Shown here: positions 1-8,787 of the stretch, in pieces
How positions within the stretch are numbered: position 1 is the first letter of the stretch
How the letters are laid out: each line of letters starts with the position of its first letter
Source of the DNA: Sulfuriferula nivalis
Lineage (GTDB): Bacteria > Pseudomonadota > Gammaproteobacteria > Burkholderiales > Sulfuriferulaceae
Assembly: GCF_009937995.1 (NCBI RefSeq)
Contig: NZ_AP021881.1
Location: 2,666,001 to 2,730,000 of the forward strand
Direction: 5' to 3'
Length of the DNA stretch: 64,000 nucleotides
Translations under genes and position numbers: made by a program
Notes under the pieces: model-generated
What the model saw: only the letters and a program-made list of their open reading frames with translations
What the model was told of the DNA's origin: nothing
Database searches by the model: none

Positions 1-7
1 TATTCAT
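1..7 (-). CDS. possible first codons of ftsH (gene runs off the left edge)
   Basis: On the minus strand an ATG (positions 7-5) followed by AAT sits 7 nt behind a GGAG ribosome-binding site (18-15), just downstream of rlmE. RlmE is followed by the membrane protease gene ftsH in most proteobacteria, and betaproteobacterial FtsH commonly begins Met-Asn. Only two codons are visible, so the call rests on the start signal and gene order alone. Confidence 0.35.
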
Positions 8-71
8 AAACTAGCTCCAGACTGAGCGATTGTAACTATCTCAAAGACAATGATTGATTCTAACGCGTTTC

Positions 72-698
72 CTAGGCCGGCGTCACCGATGGACGCAAAT
101 TTTTGCACAACAAATAAACCTCACTACTACGATCCCTTGACGCTTTCGGCTTCCGGGTCAGCACCTGTTCAAACACATCTCGCATTAACTTTACGTACTC
201 CTGAAAACCCTCACCTTGAAACACTTTGACCAAAAATTGACCATTTGGTTTCAAATAAGCACTTGCAAATTCCAGCGCAAGCTCACACAAATACATGCTA
301 CGAGCCTGATCGGCAGTGGCTACACCACTCATATTGGGGGCCATATCGGAAATAACAAGGTCCACTTTACGATTATTTAATGCCAGAGCTAATTGTTCCA
401 ATGTCGCCTGTTCAGTGAAATCACCCTGAATAAAGGTTACTCCCGGAATACTATCCATCTCCAGTATATCCATAGCGATAACTTGCGCACCCTTACGCAT
501 AGCCAGTTGCGACCACCCACCCGGGGTGGCACCCAAGTCCACTACTAAAGCACCATTACGTAGCAAATGATCGCGCTCGTCTATCTCGGCCAACTTGAAT
601 GCTGCACGTGAACGATAACCTTGCGCCTTAGCCAGTTTCACATAAGGATCATTAATATGCTCTCGCATCCAAGCTTTGCTGGTTCTACTAGGCTTCAT
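72..698 (-). CDS. rlmE: 23S rRNA 2'-O-methyltransferase RlmE (FtsJ/RrmJ)
   Basis: A 208-aa protein of the usual RlmE length. It transfers a methyl group from SAM to the 2'-OH of U2552 in the 23S rRNA A-loop, a late step of 50S assembly. The SAM-binding motif [11 protein letters not shown] is near residue 55. The family's K-D-K-E catalytic tetrad is visible: Lys in SRAAFKL, Asp in [11 protein letters not shown], Lys in [10 protein letters not shown] and Glu in SSEVYLL. It is divergent from yhbY with only 36 bp between start codons, so the promoters must overlap or lie inside the genes. A likely ftsH start follows downstream. Confidence 0.97.
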   Translation of the reverse strand: MKPSRTSKAWMREHINDPYVKLAKAQGYRSRAAFKLAEIDERDHLLRNGALVVDLGATPGGWSQLAMRKGAQVIAMDILEMDSIPGVTFIQGDFTEQATLEQLALALNNRKVDLVISDMAPNMSGVATADQARSMYLCELALEFASAYLKPNGQFLVKVFQGEGFQEYVKLMRDVFEQVLTRKPKASRDRSSEVYLLCKNLRPSVTPA

Positions 699-734
699 CA
701 GATAAAATACGGGTTTGGTTTAAGGAATAACAAG

Positions 735-1031
735 ATGATTAGTATTAACGCGCTACAACGTCGCTATTTACGCGCCCAAGCTCATGCTCTGCACCCTGTC
801 GTCATGATAGGCGACGCAGGACTATCCGAAGCTGTCATGCGTGAAATTGATATTAACCTAAAAAGCCACGAATTAATTAAAATTCGCGTACTAGGTGATG
901 ATAGAGACGCACGTGCAACCATGCTAACAACAATATGTGAAACTTTAGGCGCTGTAAACGTCCAGCACATCGGCAAACTACTTATCATTTACCGCCCGGC
1001 AGAGAAACCAAAACTGGCTTTACCAAAATAA
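735..1031 (+). CDS. yhbY: ribosome-associated RNA-binding protein YhbY (CRS1-YhbY domain)
   Basis: A 98-aa single-domain CRM (CRS1-YhbY) protein that binds pre-50S particles. The ATG at 735 is chosen because AAGGAAT (722-728) precedes it and the product then starts MISINALQRRYLRAQ, the normal family start; the open frame extends further upstream without family similarity. The conserved GxxG-type loop region is present as VVMIGDAGLSEAV, and the HELIKIRVLGDD strand follows. Its stop codon abuts the stop of the convergent DUF4149 gene with no spacer. Confidence 0.93.
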   Translation: MISINALQRRYLRAQAHALHPVVMIGDAGLSEAVMREIDINLKSHELIKIRVLGDDRDARATMLTTICETLGAVNVQHIGKLLIIYRPAEKPKLALPK

Positions 1032-1487
1032 TTACTTAGCCGATTGCTTAATCAACAGCACCAAGCCTAGCAGGCTTTCTATAATATAAGCAATGCGGGA
1101 AACACCATGCCAATGTGCAAAGCGATCACTAAATATGCTTTGCATAACGGCTTTAGGCATGGCTTGTTCTTTCAAACTTTCCATAATGGGCTGTATACCA
1201 AACTGCATACCTACGGTAATAAGCAACATCAACAATACAGCCCAAACAAAAGCCTGCTTAAAAGCAGCCCCGCCAAACTGGTTGATACGGAAAATCAGCA
1301 AATACACAGCACATACGATGCCAACATAGGCGATTACCGTAAACATACTACCCGCCAAGTTACCCGCAAGCTGTTTATCATCCAACTGGATAAACAAAAC
1401 AGGTGCAGCAATATACCCTATCGCCCACAAGCCACCTACCCACATGACCATGGCAATTTTTTCCATCAACATACCCAGTTTAGGCAT
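1032..1487 (-). CDS. DUF4149 (TMEM205-like) integral membrane protein
   Basis: A 151-aa protein with four predicted hydrophobic segments (about residues 8-30, 45-67, 78-98 and 127-147). It resembles the DUF4149/TMEM205-like family that sits beside greA in betaproteobacteria; the molecular role is unknown. The start ATG overlaps the greA stop in a TAATG arrangement, so it is translationally coupled to greA as the last gene of the carA-carB-greA run. Confidence 0.85.
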   Translation of the reverse strand: MPKLGMLMEKIAMVMWVGGLWAIGYIAAPVLFIQLDDKQLAGNLAGSMFTVIAYVGIVCAVYLLIFRINQFGGAAFKQAFVWAVLLMLLITVGMQFGIQPIMESLKEQAMPKAVMQSIFSDRFAHWHGVSRIAYIIESLLGLVLLIKQSAK

Positions 1488-1972
1488 TAGATGTACTGCA
1501 CTTCCAGAATTTCATATTGACGAATCCCGCCCGGCGCCATCACATCTGCTGTATCGCCCTCACTTTTACCTATCAATGCACGCGCTATGGGCGACCCTAT
1601 CGATATTTTCGCTTGCTTGATATCAGCCTCATCATCACCCACAATTTGATAAGTGACTTGCTCGCCCGTTTCCAGCTCTTCCAGCATTACAGTAGCACCG
1701 AAAACGATACGCCCTTCGGTGTCTAGTGTTGCAGGGTCGATAATTTGTGCGGTGGACAGTTTACCTTCCAGATCCGCAATCCGCCCCTCAATAAAACCCT
1801 GCTTTTCTTTCGCTGCATCGTATTCTGCGTTTTCTGACAAGTCACCTTGTGCGCGCGCTTCGGCAATAGCCTGAATCACTGCATGACGCTCTACAGTTTT
1901 GAGTTGATGCAACTCATCACGCAACATTTGCGCGCCTTTAACAGTTAACGGAGTTTTAATCATCATGTTCAT
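1487..1972 (-). CDS. greA: transcription elongation factor GreA
   Basis: A 161-aa protein of full family length. GreA inserts its N-terminal coiled coil into the RNA polymerase secondary channel and stimulates cleavage of backtracked transcripts. The coiled-coil tip carries the catalytic acidic pair in [15 protein letters not shown] (about residues 44-58); the C-terminal FKBP-like domain runs from about residue 85 and includes the [14 protein letters not shown] stretch. The start at 1972 has GAGG 9 nt upstream; two further in-frame ATGs lie within the first four codons. It lies 11 nt behind carB and is probably cotranscribed with it. Confidence 0.96.
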   Translation of the reverse strand: MNMMIKTPLTVKGAQMLRDELHQLKTVERHAVIQAIAEARAQGDLSENAEYDAAKEKQGFIEGRIADLEGKLSTAQIIDPATLDTEGRIVFGATVMLEELETGEQVTYQIVGDDEADIKQAKISIGSPIARALIGKSEGDTADVMAPGGIRQYEILEVQYI

Positions 1973-1983
1973 CTTACTTTTCC

Positions 1984-4900
1984 TCAGGCATTAAGTTGCC
2001 CATGTAATCCCTGTAAATCATACACGTTCAATTCACTCATCGCCTGCATACCTATACATGCTGCTCTCGCACCTGCCAAAGTAGTGTAATAGGTAACTCG
2101 ATGCGCTAACGCAGCACGACGTATTTCAACAGAATCACGCACAGCACGTTTATCATCGACCACATTAACGATAAAGCTAATCTCTTTATTTTTAATCATA
2201 TCCACCACATGTGGACGACCTTCAGCAACTTTATTCACTACAGTCACCGCCATGCCACCCGCACTTAATGCAGACGCGGTACCACGTGTTGCATATAACT
2301 CGAACCCTAATGCCAGTAACTGCGCACCGATTTCCAGTATTTTCTGTTTATCCGCATTACGAACACTAATAAAGGCACGCCCATCTTTAGGCAGTTTCAC
2401 ACTGGCGGCAAGTTGTGACTTCACAAATGCTTCAGCAAATGTCTTGCCCACGCCCATGACCTCACCAGTAGACTTCATCTCAGGTCCAAGCAGGGTATCA
2501 ACACCCTGGAATTTGGCGAAAGGAAACACAGCTTCCTTAACTGAATAATACGGTGGAACGACTTCACGTGTAATTCCCTGTGCTGCCAAGCTAACGCCTG
2601 CCATACAACGAGCCGCCACTTTAGCCAATTGCACACCTGTTGCCTTGGATACAAAAGGCACAGTCCGCGAAGCGCGTGGATTCACTTCCAGCACGTAAAC
2701 AGTCTCGCCTTGCAAAGCAAACTGCACATTCATCAAGCCCACCACATTCAATGCTTTTGCCATCGCTACAGTTTGGCGGCGTATCTCATCCTGAATCTCA
2801 GCTGACAAGCTATATGGAGGCAATGAACAGGCAGAATCGCCAGAATGAACACCCGCCTGTTCAATATGTTCCATGATACCGCCAATAACGACATCCACAC
2901 CATCGGACACTGCATCTACGTCTATTTCAATCGCATCATTCAAGAACCTGTCCAACAGCACAGGTGAATCATTGGAGACTTTAACTGCTTCACGCATATA
3001 GCGTTGCAAATCTTCTTCAGCACGTACGATTTCCATCGCCCGCCCACCTAATACATAGGAAGGACGCACAACTAACGGATAACCAATTTCCGCAGCACCT
3101 GCCATCGCTTCTTCAGCTGACCGCGCAGTACGGTTAGGCGGCTGTTTCAGGCCCAACCCCATCAACATTTGCTGGAAACGCTCACGGTCTTCCGCACAAT
3201 CTATCATGTCTGGAGTAGTACCAATAATTGGTGTACCAAAGGCTTCCAGCTCGCGCGCCAGTTTCAATGGTGTTTGGCCACCATATTGAACAATCACACC
3301 TACCGGTTTTTCGATGCGCACGATTTCTAACACATCTTCCAAAGTTAACGACTCGAAATACAACCTGTCTGATGTATCGTAATCGGTAGAAACAGTTTCC
3401 GGATTACAGTTAACCATAATGGTTTCATAACCATCTTCACGCATCGCCAGCGCTGCGTGTACGCAGCAATAATCAAATTCGATACCTTGACCGATACGGT
3501 TTGGACCACCACCCAGCACCATAATTTTTTTACGATCAGTTGGACGTGATTCGCACTCTTCCTCATAGGTTGAATACATATAAGCAGTAGACGTCGAAAA
3601 CTCGGCCGCACAAGTATCCACCCGTTTATATACGGGATGAATATCCAGCTCCCAGCGTCGCGCACGGACTTCATTCTTATCACTGTTTAGCAATTTAGCC
3701 AAACGACGATCAGCAAAGCCATTGCGCTTCAAACGACGAATTTCAGTCGCATCCAGATCAGCTAACTGTTTACCTTGCAAACTCGCTTCATCAGCTACCA
3801 GCGCCTGTATCTGCACCAAGAACCAAGGATCAATTTTGGTGAAAGCAAACACTTCATCCATACTCATACCGATACGGAACGCATCAGCAACGTACCACAA
3901 ACGCTCAGGGCCAGGATTACCGATTTCCGCTTCAATAATGTCACGATCCAAACTGAGAGAATCCAGTCCATCCATACCCGTTTCCAAACCACGCAATGCT
4001 TTTTGCAATGATTCACGGAAAGTACGCCCCATCGCCATCACCTCACCCACAGATTTCATCTGCGTGGTTAAACGATCATTAGCTTGCGGGAATTTCTCAA
4101 AAGCAAAACGTGGGATTTTAGTGACTACGTAATCGATACTAGGCTCAAATGACGCTGGCGTTGCGCCGCCAGTAATATCATTCTGCAATTCATCCAGCGT
4201 ATACCCCACCGCCAGTTTTGCAGCGATTTTTGCAATCGGGAAACCTGTGGCTTTCGAAGCCAAAGCAGACGAACGCGACACGCGCGGATTCATCTCGATA
4301 ACCACCATGCGCCCATCAACTGGGTTAATACCAAACTGTACGTTAGAGCCGCCTGTTTCCACGCCGATCTCACGCAATACCGCAATCGAAGCATTACGCA
4401 ATATCTGATATTCACGGTCAGTCAATGTCTGCGCAGGGGCAACGGTAATCGAATCACCGGTATGCACGCCCATAGGATCCAAGTTTTCAATGGAGCAAAC
4501 GATGATGCAATTATCATTACGATCACGCACCACCTCCATCTCGTATTCTTTCCAGCCTATGAGTGACTCTTCTATCAACAACTCTTTAGTTGGTGAGGCT
4601 TCCAGACCACGTTCGCAAATCTCAACGAACTCTTCCCGGTTGTAAGCAATACCTCCACCCGTACCCCCCATCGTGAAAGACGGACGAATAATCGTGGGAT
4701 AGCCTAACACCGCCTTAACCTGCAATGCCTCTTCCATGCTATGCGCTATCATGGAATGCGGTGAAGCCAAACCAATACGCGTCATTGCCTGCTTGAATTT
4801 TTCGCGATCTTCAGCCATGTCGATAGCTTCACGCGACGCACCTATCATTTCAACTTTGTATTTTTCCAGCACACCATGTTTAGCTAAATCTAACGCACAA

Positions 4901-5190
4901 TTCAGTGCAGTTTGACCGCCCATAGTAGGCAATACAGCGTCTGGGCGCTCTTTTTCTATGATTTTTTCCAGCACCTGCCAGGTAATCGGCTCGATGTAGG
5001 TTACATCGGCCATGTCTGGGTCAGTCATGATAGTCGCTGGGTTAGAGTTCACCAGTATGACTTTGTAACCTTCTTCACGCAGCGCCTTACACGCCTGCGC
5101 GCCAGAATAGTCAAATTCACACGCCTGGCCTATGACAATAGGGCCGGCACCAATAATCAGTATGCTATGTAAGTCTGTACGCTTGGGCAT
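1984..5190 (-). CDS. carB: carbamoyl-phosphate synthase large subunit
   Basis: A 1068-aa protein of full family length. It makes carbamoyl phosphate from ammonia (delivered by CarA), bicarbonate and two ATP, feeding arginine and pyrimidine synthesis. The duplicated architecture is clear: an N-terminal carboxyphosphate half with [18 protein letters not shown] and an ATP-grasp domain, and a second carbamoyl-phosphate half beginning at [17 protein letters not shown] near residue 560. Both halves contain the EVNPR/EMNPR metal-binding motif. A C-terminal MGS-like allosteric domain starts near residue 935. It follows carA by 93 bp. Confidence 0.98.
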   Translation of the reverse strand: MPKRTDLHSILIIGAGPIVIGQACEFDYSGAQACKALREEGYKVILVNSNPATIMTDPDMADVTYIEPITWQVLEKIIEKERPDAVLPTMGGQTALNCALDLAKHGVLEKYKVEMIGASREAIDMAEDREKFKQAMTRIGLASPHSMIAHSMEEALQVKAVLGYPTIIRPSFTMGGTGGGIAYNREEFVEICERGLEASPTKELLIEESLIGWKEYEMEVVRDRNDNCIIVCSIENLDPMGVHTGDSITVAPAQTLTDREYQILRNASIAVLREIGVETGGSNVQFGINPVDGRMVVIEMNPRVSRSSALASKATGFPIAKIAAKLAVGYTLDELQNDITGGATPASFEPSIDYVVTKIPRFAFEKFPQANDRLTTQMKSVGEVMAMGRTFRESLQKALRGLETGMDGLDSLSLDRDIIEAEIGNPGPERLWYVADAFRIGMSMDEVFAFTKIDPWFLVQIQALVADEASLQGKQLADLDATEIRRLKRNGFADRRLAKLLNSDKNEVRARRWELDIHPVYKRVDTCAAEFSTSTAYMYSTYEEECESRPTDRKKIMVLGGGPNRIGQGIEFDYCCVHAALAMREDGYETIMVNCNPETVSTDYDTSDRLYFESLTLEDVLEIVRIEKPVGVIVQYGGQTPLKLARELEAFGTPIIGTTPDMIDCAEDRERFQQMLMGLGLKQPPNRTARSAEEAMAGAAEIGYPLVVRPSYVLGGRAMEIVRAEEDLQRYMREAVKVSNDSPVLLDRFLNDAIEIDVDAVSDGVDVVIGGIMEHIEQAGVHSGDSACSLPPYSLSAEIQDEIRRQTVAMAKALNVVGLMNVQFALQGETVYVLEVNPRASRTVPFVSKATGVQLAKVAARCMAGVSLAAQGITREVVPPYYSVKEAVFPFAKFQGVDTLLGPEMKSTGEVMGVGKTFAEAFVKSQLAASVKLPKDGRAFISVRNADKQKILEIGAQLLALGFELYATRGTASALSAGGMAVTVVNKVAEGRPHVVDMIKNKEISFIVNVVDDKRAVRDSVEIRRAALAHRVTYYTTLAGARAACIGMQAMSELNVYDLQGLHGQLNA

Positions 5191-5252
5191 AATTTTTCTA
5201 GCAAGATTAATGCAGCGATATATAACTCATTATCATCGCCACGAACAACATA

Positions 5253-5274
5253 AGCCGATGAACATTCATCGGCT
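5253..5274. repeat. perfect hairpin in the carA-carB gap
   Basis: AGCCGATGA (5253-5261) and TCATCGGCT (5266-5274) form a perfect 9-bp stem with a 4-nt loop between carA and carB. No T-run follows on the minus strand, so it is not a standard terminator. It could stabilise or process the carA end of the mRNA or tune the carA:carB ratio; that role is inference. Confidence 0.6.
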
Positions 5275-5283
5275 CCAAATAAC

Positions 5284-6411
5284 TTATCGCGCCTGCATCA
5301 GTGCGACAAATCGATCAAACAAATAGTCCACATCATGTGGGCCAGGACTGGCTTCAGGGTGACCCTGGAAGCAGAATGCCGGCACATCAGTTCGCGCAAA
5401 TCCCTGCAACGAACCATCAAACAATGACACGTGCGTCACTTTCACATTCGCTGGCAAGCTATCCATATCCACAGCAAAACCATGATTTTGACTGGTAATA
5501 GAAACACGACCCGTTTCAAGATCTTTTACTGGATGATTAGCGCCATGATGACCAAACTTCATCTTCATGGTTTTTGCGCCTGATGCCAACGCCAACAATT
5601 GATGACCCAGACAGATGCCAAAAGTCGGGATACCGGTTGCAACCAATTCCGTAATGGCTGCAATTGCATAATCACACGGCTCAGGATCGCCTGGACCGTT
5701 AGACAAGAAAATACCATCTGGATTTAATGCCAGCGCATCTTGAGCGGTCGCTTGCGCTGGTAACACGGTGACTTTACAACCACGCGCTGCCAGCATACGC
5801 AGAATATTACGCTTAACACCATAATCAAACGCCACGACATGATAGGGTTGCTGCACAGGGGTAATAAAACCTTTGCCCAACGCCCATTCACCTTCCTGCC
5901 AGGTGTAAGAAACTTTAGTTGACACCACTTTAGCCAAGTCCATACCAGCCAGACCAGGGAAAGCACGCGCCAGACGCAACGCTTCAGCATCGTCAACTTC
6001 ACCCGCCATAATACAACCCGATTGCGCGCCAGTTTCACGCAACACACGGGTTAAACGACGCGTATCGATATCGGCAATTGCAACAATATTTTGCGCAGCC
6101 AGATAATCAGCCAAAGAAGAAGTAGAACGGAAATTACTGGCCAGCAATGGTAAATCACGTATAACCAAACCTGCGGCATGAATCTGAGTAGATTCCACAT
6201 CTGCAGGGTTAGCACCGGTATTACCAATATGCGGGTAGGTCAACGTAACGATTTGACGGGAATAAGAAGGGTCAGTCAGGATTTCCTGATAGCCAGTCAT
6301 AGCGGTATTAAATACCACCTCACCAACAGTTGAGCCTAACGCGCCGATGGAAACACCGCGAAAAACTGTTCCATCAGCAAGCACCAAGATAGCGGATTGG
6401 GCATGCGACAA
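5284..6411 (-). CDS. carA: carbamoyl-phosphate synthase small (glutaminase) subunit
   Basis: A 375-aa class I glutamine amidotransferase that releases ammonia from glutamine and channels it to CarB. The N-terminal CPSase domain (residues 1-150) is followed by the GATase domain, with the nucleophile Cys in FGICLGHQ and the His-Glu pair in [13 protein letters not shown]. The family N-terminus [13 protein letters not shown] is encoded from a TTG at 6411, which has GGAG about 7 nt upstream; the nearby ATG at 6404 is out of frame. A strong leader hairpin lies about 30-60 nt upstream. Confidence 0.97.
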   Translation of the reverse strand: MSHAQSAILVLADGTVFRGVSIGALGSTVGEVVFNTAMTGYQEILTDPSYSRQIVTLTYPHIGNTGANPADVESTQIHAAGLVIRDLPLLASNFRSTSSLADYLAAQNIVAIADIDTRRLTRVLRETGAQSGCIMAGEVDDAEALRLARAFPGLAGMDLAKVVSTKVSYTWQEGEWALGKGFITPVQQPYHVVAFDYGVKRNILRMLAARGCKVTVLPAQATAQDALALNPDGIFLSNGPGDPEPCDYAIAAITELVATGIPTFGICLGHQLLALASGAKTMKMKFGHHGANHPVKDLETGRVSITSQNHGFAVDMDSLPANVKVTHVSLFDGSLQGFARTDVPAFCFQGHPEASPGPHDVDYLFDRFVALMQAR

Positions 6412-6440
6412 GGGAGTACTCCAGTGTAAGGCTTATACAA

Positions 6441-6474
6441 AGAAGCGGGCAAGGTTCGCACCACGCCCGCTTCT
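6441..6474 (-). promoter_or_regulatory. carA 5' leader hairpin
   Basis: AGAAGCGGGC (6441-6450) and GCCCGCTTCT (6465-6474) are a perfect 10-bp inverted repeat with a 14-nt loop in the 119-bp gap between carA and the divergent Crp-type gene. Read in the carA direction the stem is followed by TTTGTAT, so it could act as a weak attenuator or as a structured leader. No known riboswitch consensus was recognised. Confidence 0.5.
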
Positions 6475-6530
6475 GCAAGAATTTCGTAATTTTACCGCAA
6501 CTGGACGATAACTTCAATCTGCATTACATT

Positions 6531-7202
6531 ATGCCCATGATCAATACCGCTATAATCACGCGCTTACAGCAGCATTACCCAGCACTGCAAACCCTGTCTG
6601 GCGAGCAACTTAACCTGCTATTACCTGACCCGCGCGTTATCTCGTTACCCGCAGGCACCATAGTATTTGATGAGAATCAAACCTGCCAAGGCTTTCCCAT
6701 GTTGCTGTCGGGCAGCATACGTGTCATTAAAGCCGCCCCTAACGGGCGTGAATTACAACTATATCGCGTCCACCCCGGCGAAAGTTGCATACTCACCAGC
6801 AGCTGCCTATTGGGTCACAGCCATTACACTGCCCGTGGCATCGTTGAACACGATGCAGAATTACTGATGCTTACTACCAGCAACTTTAATCATCTCATTC
6901 AACACCATACCCAATTTCGCGATTACATATTTCACTTATTCGCGGAACGACTAACCGACTTAATGCAACTCGTAACCGCTGTCGCTTTTCAGAAACTGGA
7001 TCAACGCCTTGCTGCCACCCTGATAAAAAGAAATGCGCCCATACTATCCACCCATCAAGCATTAGCTGACGAGCTTGGCAGCTCACGTGAAATTATCAGT
7101 CGCATCCTCAAGGGATTTGCTGATCAGGGCTGGGTATCATTGGGACGCGAACAAATTGAAATAGTGAACCAGACTGCACTAAAACAGCTGGCAGAATTTT
7201 AA
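6531..7202 (+). CDS. Crp/Fnr-family transcriptional regulator
   Basis: A 223-aa protein with an N-terminal cyclic-nucleotide-binding-type beta-roll (about residues 20-120), a dimer helix and a C-terminal winged helix. The recognition helix reads SSREIISRILKGF. The Arg-Glu...Arg spacing matches that of E. coli CRP, which contacts TGTGA, rather than FNR. The protein has only three cysteines in positions unlike the FNR [4Fe-4S] ligands, so an FNR-type oxygen sensor is unlikely; the effector is unknown. Either ATG (6531 or 6537) could be the start. The canonical half-site palindrome just downstream and the following DUF2892 gene are its probable target. Confidence 0.9.
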   Translation: MPMINTAIITRLQQHYPALQTLSGEQLNLLLPDPRVISLPAGTIVFDENQTCQGFPMLLSGSIRVIKAAPNGRELQLYRVHPGESCILTSSCLLGHSHYTARGIVEHDAELLMLTTSNFNHLIQHHTQFRDYIFHLFAERLTDLMQLVTAVAFQKLDQRLAATLIKRNAPILSTHQALADELGSSREIISRILKGFADQGWVSLGREQIEIVNQTALKQLAEF

Positions 7203-7211
7203 TTGATGCTA

Positions 7212-7227
7212 TGTGACATTTGTCACA
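7212..7227 (+). promoter_or_regulatory. CRP-type operator, TGTGACATTTGTCACA
   Basis: A perfect inverted repeat (TGTGACA, TT, TGTCACA) that fits the CRP consensus TGTGA-N6-TCACA exactly. It lies between the Crp-type regulator and the DUF2892 gene. A -10-like TAAACT sits at 7248-7253, which puts the site centre close to -41, the class II activator position. The upstream regulator has a CRP-like recognition helix, so local control is likely (inference). Confidence 0.75.
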
Positions 7228-7288
7228 GACTATTCAACAGGATGCGCTAAACTAGGCACTTCATTAACCCTCACACAAGGAGCACATC

Positions 7289-7480
7289 ATGGGCTGCAAT
7301 ACAGGTGGAATAGATCGTGTACTACGTATTATCGTAGGTCTGGCATTAATCGCATTAGCCGCAACCAATACAGTGGGTGCGTGGGGATGGATAGGCGTAG
7401 TGCCATTACTGACCGGCATATTCAGTTTCTGCCCTGTTTATACCCTGCTAGGATTAAACACCTGCAAAACCAAAAAATAA
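7289..7480 (+). CDS. DUF2892 (YgaP-type) small membrane protein
   Basis: A 63-aa protein with two hydrophobic helices (about residues 10-30 and 36-54) and the family opening GGIDRVLRIIVGLALI. AAGGAG at 7277-7282 fixes the start. The DUF2892 module is also found as the membrane anchor of the rhodanese YgaP and as stand-alone proteins near sulfur or redox genes; no catalytic residue is visible here. It is preceded by a canonical CRP-type operator and is the likely regulon partner of the upstream regulator. Confidence 0.88.
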   Translation: MGCNTGGIDRVLRIIVGLALIALAATNTVGAWGWIGVVPLLTGIFSFCPVYTLLGLNTCKTKK

Positions 7481-7522
7481 TTCCATAGCGGCCTCTTGCA
7501 TCATGCCAAGTGGCCGCTTTGC

Positions 7523-8614
7523 TTAAATCACGCCAATAACCACCAACATAATAAACGCTGCGAATAGGGCAAAATGACTCACTCCTTCAATAGCGTTAGT
7601 CTCGCCGTCATGTAAATTATTCATCACAGTCACAAAAGTCAGCAATAACACACCACCTTGTATCGGCGTCAATGCCATCACAATACGCTCACCATTCAGC
7701 AGAGCCAACGCCTCTATCACCGGCAAGGTCAACAACACTGTCGCCAACGATGCGCCCAGTGCAATATTTACCGTCGTCTGCATACGATTATTTTGCGCTG
7801 CCCGTAACGCTGTCAAAATTTCAGGGCTAGCAGAAATTAACGCAACCAGCACTGCTGGAATAGCCTTGGGCAAATCACTTCCATGCAAACCTGCATCCAG
7901 CAATACCGACATCACCTCAGACAACAACCCCACTAGCACTATCGCCACGACCATAATTGACACATGCAAACTATTCGGGCTATGCAACACATCATGCACC
8001 TCATCGCCAACGCCACTGGAGTATTCAAAAAAGGTACGATGTTCCACCGTCTGCAAGCGTAAAAAAGCGATATACATCATCGCCATCACCGCAATGGAAA
8101 ACACAGAATAAATTTCCCACTTAGATTCAGGTACAAAATCAGGAATAAACATCCCCACCCCTATCGCCACCATCAACATCGCAATATAGGAGTTTGCCGA
8201 ATCCAGATTGTATTTGGCACTACCATGCTTCAACCCAGCTACGATTGCTGCCAGACCCAATATGCCATTAATATCAAACATCATCGCCGCAAACACCGTA
8301 TCACGCGCCAGCGTAGGATTCGGCTCACCCTGCAACAACACCACCAGTATCACCACCTCAACCGACACCGCCGCCAGCGTCAAAATCAGCGTGCCATAAG
8401 GCTCGCCCAACCGCAACGCCAGGATTTCCGCATGATGACTAATCCGGAACGCCACTGCAATAATCGCCGTCAATATCACCAGCAATCCAGTCCAGAGCAA
8501 ACCACCACCCTGCGCTACAACCGCGTGCTCAAACACATATCCCAACCCCAGAACAATAAGTGCCACAACGACAGGCAGTTCAGATTTAAGACTTTTCATG
8601 AGTTTGGATTCCAT
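7523..8614 (-). CDS. Ca2+/H+ antiporter of the CaCA superfamily (ChaA/Cax type)
   Basis: A 363-aa protein of ten to eleven hydrophobic segments arranged as two related halves. The first half has the acidic alpha-repeat LTLAAVSVEVVILVVLL followed by FDINGILGLAAI. The second half has LISASPEILTALRAAQNNRMQTTVNIALGASLATV, typical of ChaA-like Na+(Ca2+)/H+ antiporters. It probably exports calcium or sodium in exchange for protons at the inner membrane. The start is uncertain: ATGs at 8614 and 8599 are both possible. No operon partner is seen. Confidence 0.88.
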   Translation of the reverse strand: MESKLMKSLKSELPVVVALIVLGLGYVFEHAVVAQGGGLLWTGLLVILTAIIAVAFRISHHAEILALRLGEPYGTLILTLAAVSVEVVILVVLLQGEPNPTLARDTVFAAMMFDINGILGLAAIVAGLKHGSAKYNLDSANSYIAMLMVAIGVGMFIPDFVPESKWEIYSVFSIAVMAMMYIAFLRLQTVEHRTFFEYSSGVGDEVHDVLHSPNSLHVSIMVVAIVLVGLLSEVMSVLLDAGLHGSDLPKAIPAVLVALISASPEILTALRAAQNNRMQTTVNIALGASLATVLLTLPVIEALALLNGERIVMALTPIQGGVLLLTFVTVMNNLHDGETNAIEGVSHFALFAAFIMLVVIGVI

Positions 8615-8787
8615 TTCGATATTTACAATAACTAGCGAGCACAGTTTAACACAGCCACAATATTGTCATAATGTTAGAATTGACCCCTTGCTTTTTCCAC
8701 ACACTCCACACCTGTCACCTAATGTTCACACTAACGTCGTAAACTGACATCTCATTGTAATGTAAAGTTAAATTGAGGTTGTTTAAT

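Noticed and set aside
5253-5274. Terminator between carA and carB
   Set aside because: The stem is perfect but lacks a T-run in the gene direction, and carB is expected to be cotranscribed.
6531-7202. Calling the Crp-type regulator an FNR oxygen sensor
   Set aside because: The four FNR cluster cysteines are not present, and the recognition helix and adjacent operator are CRP-like.
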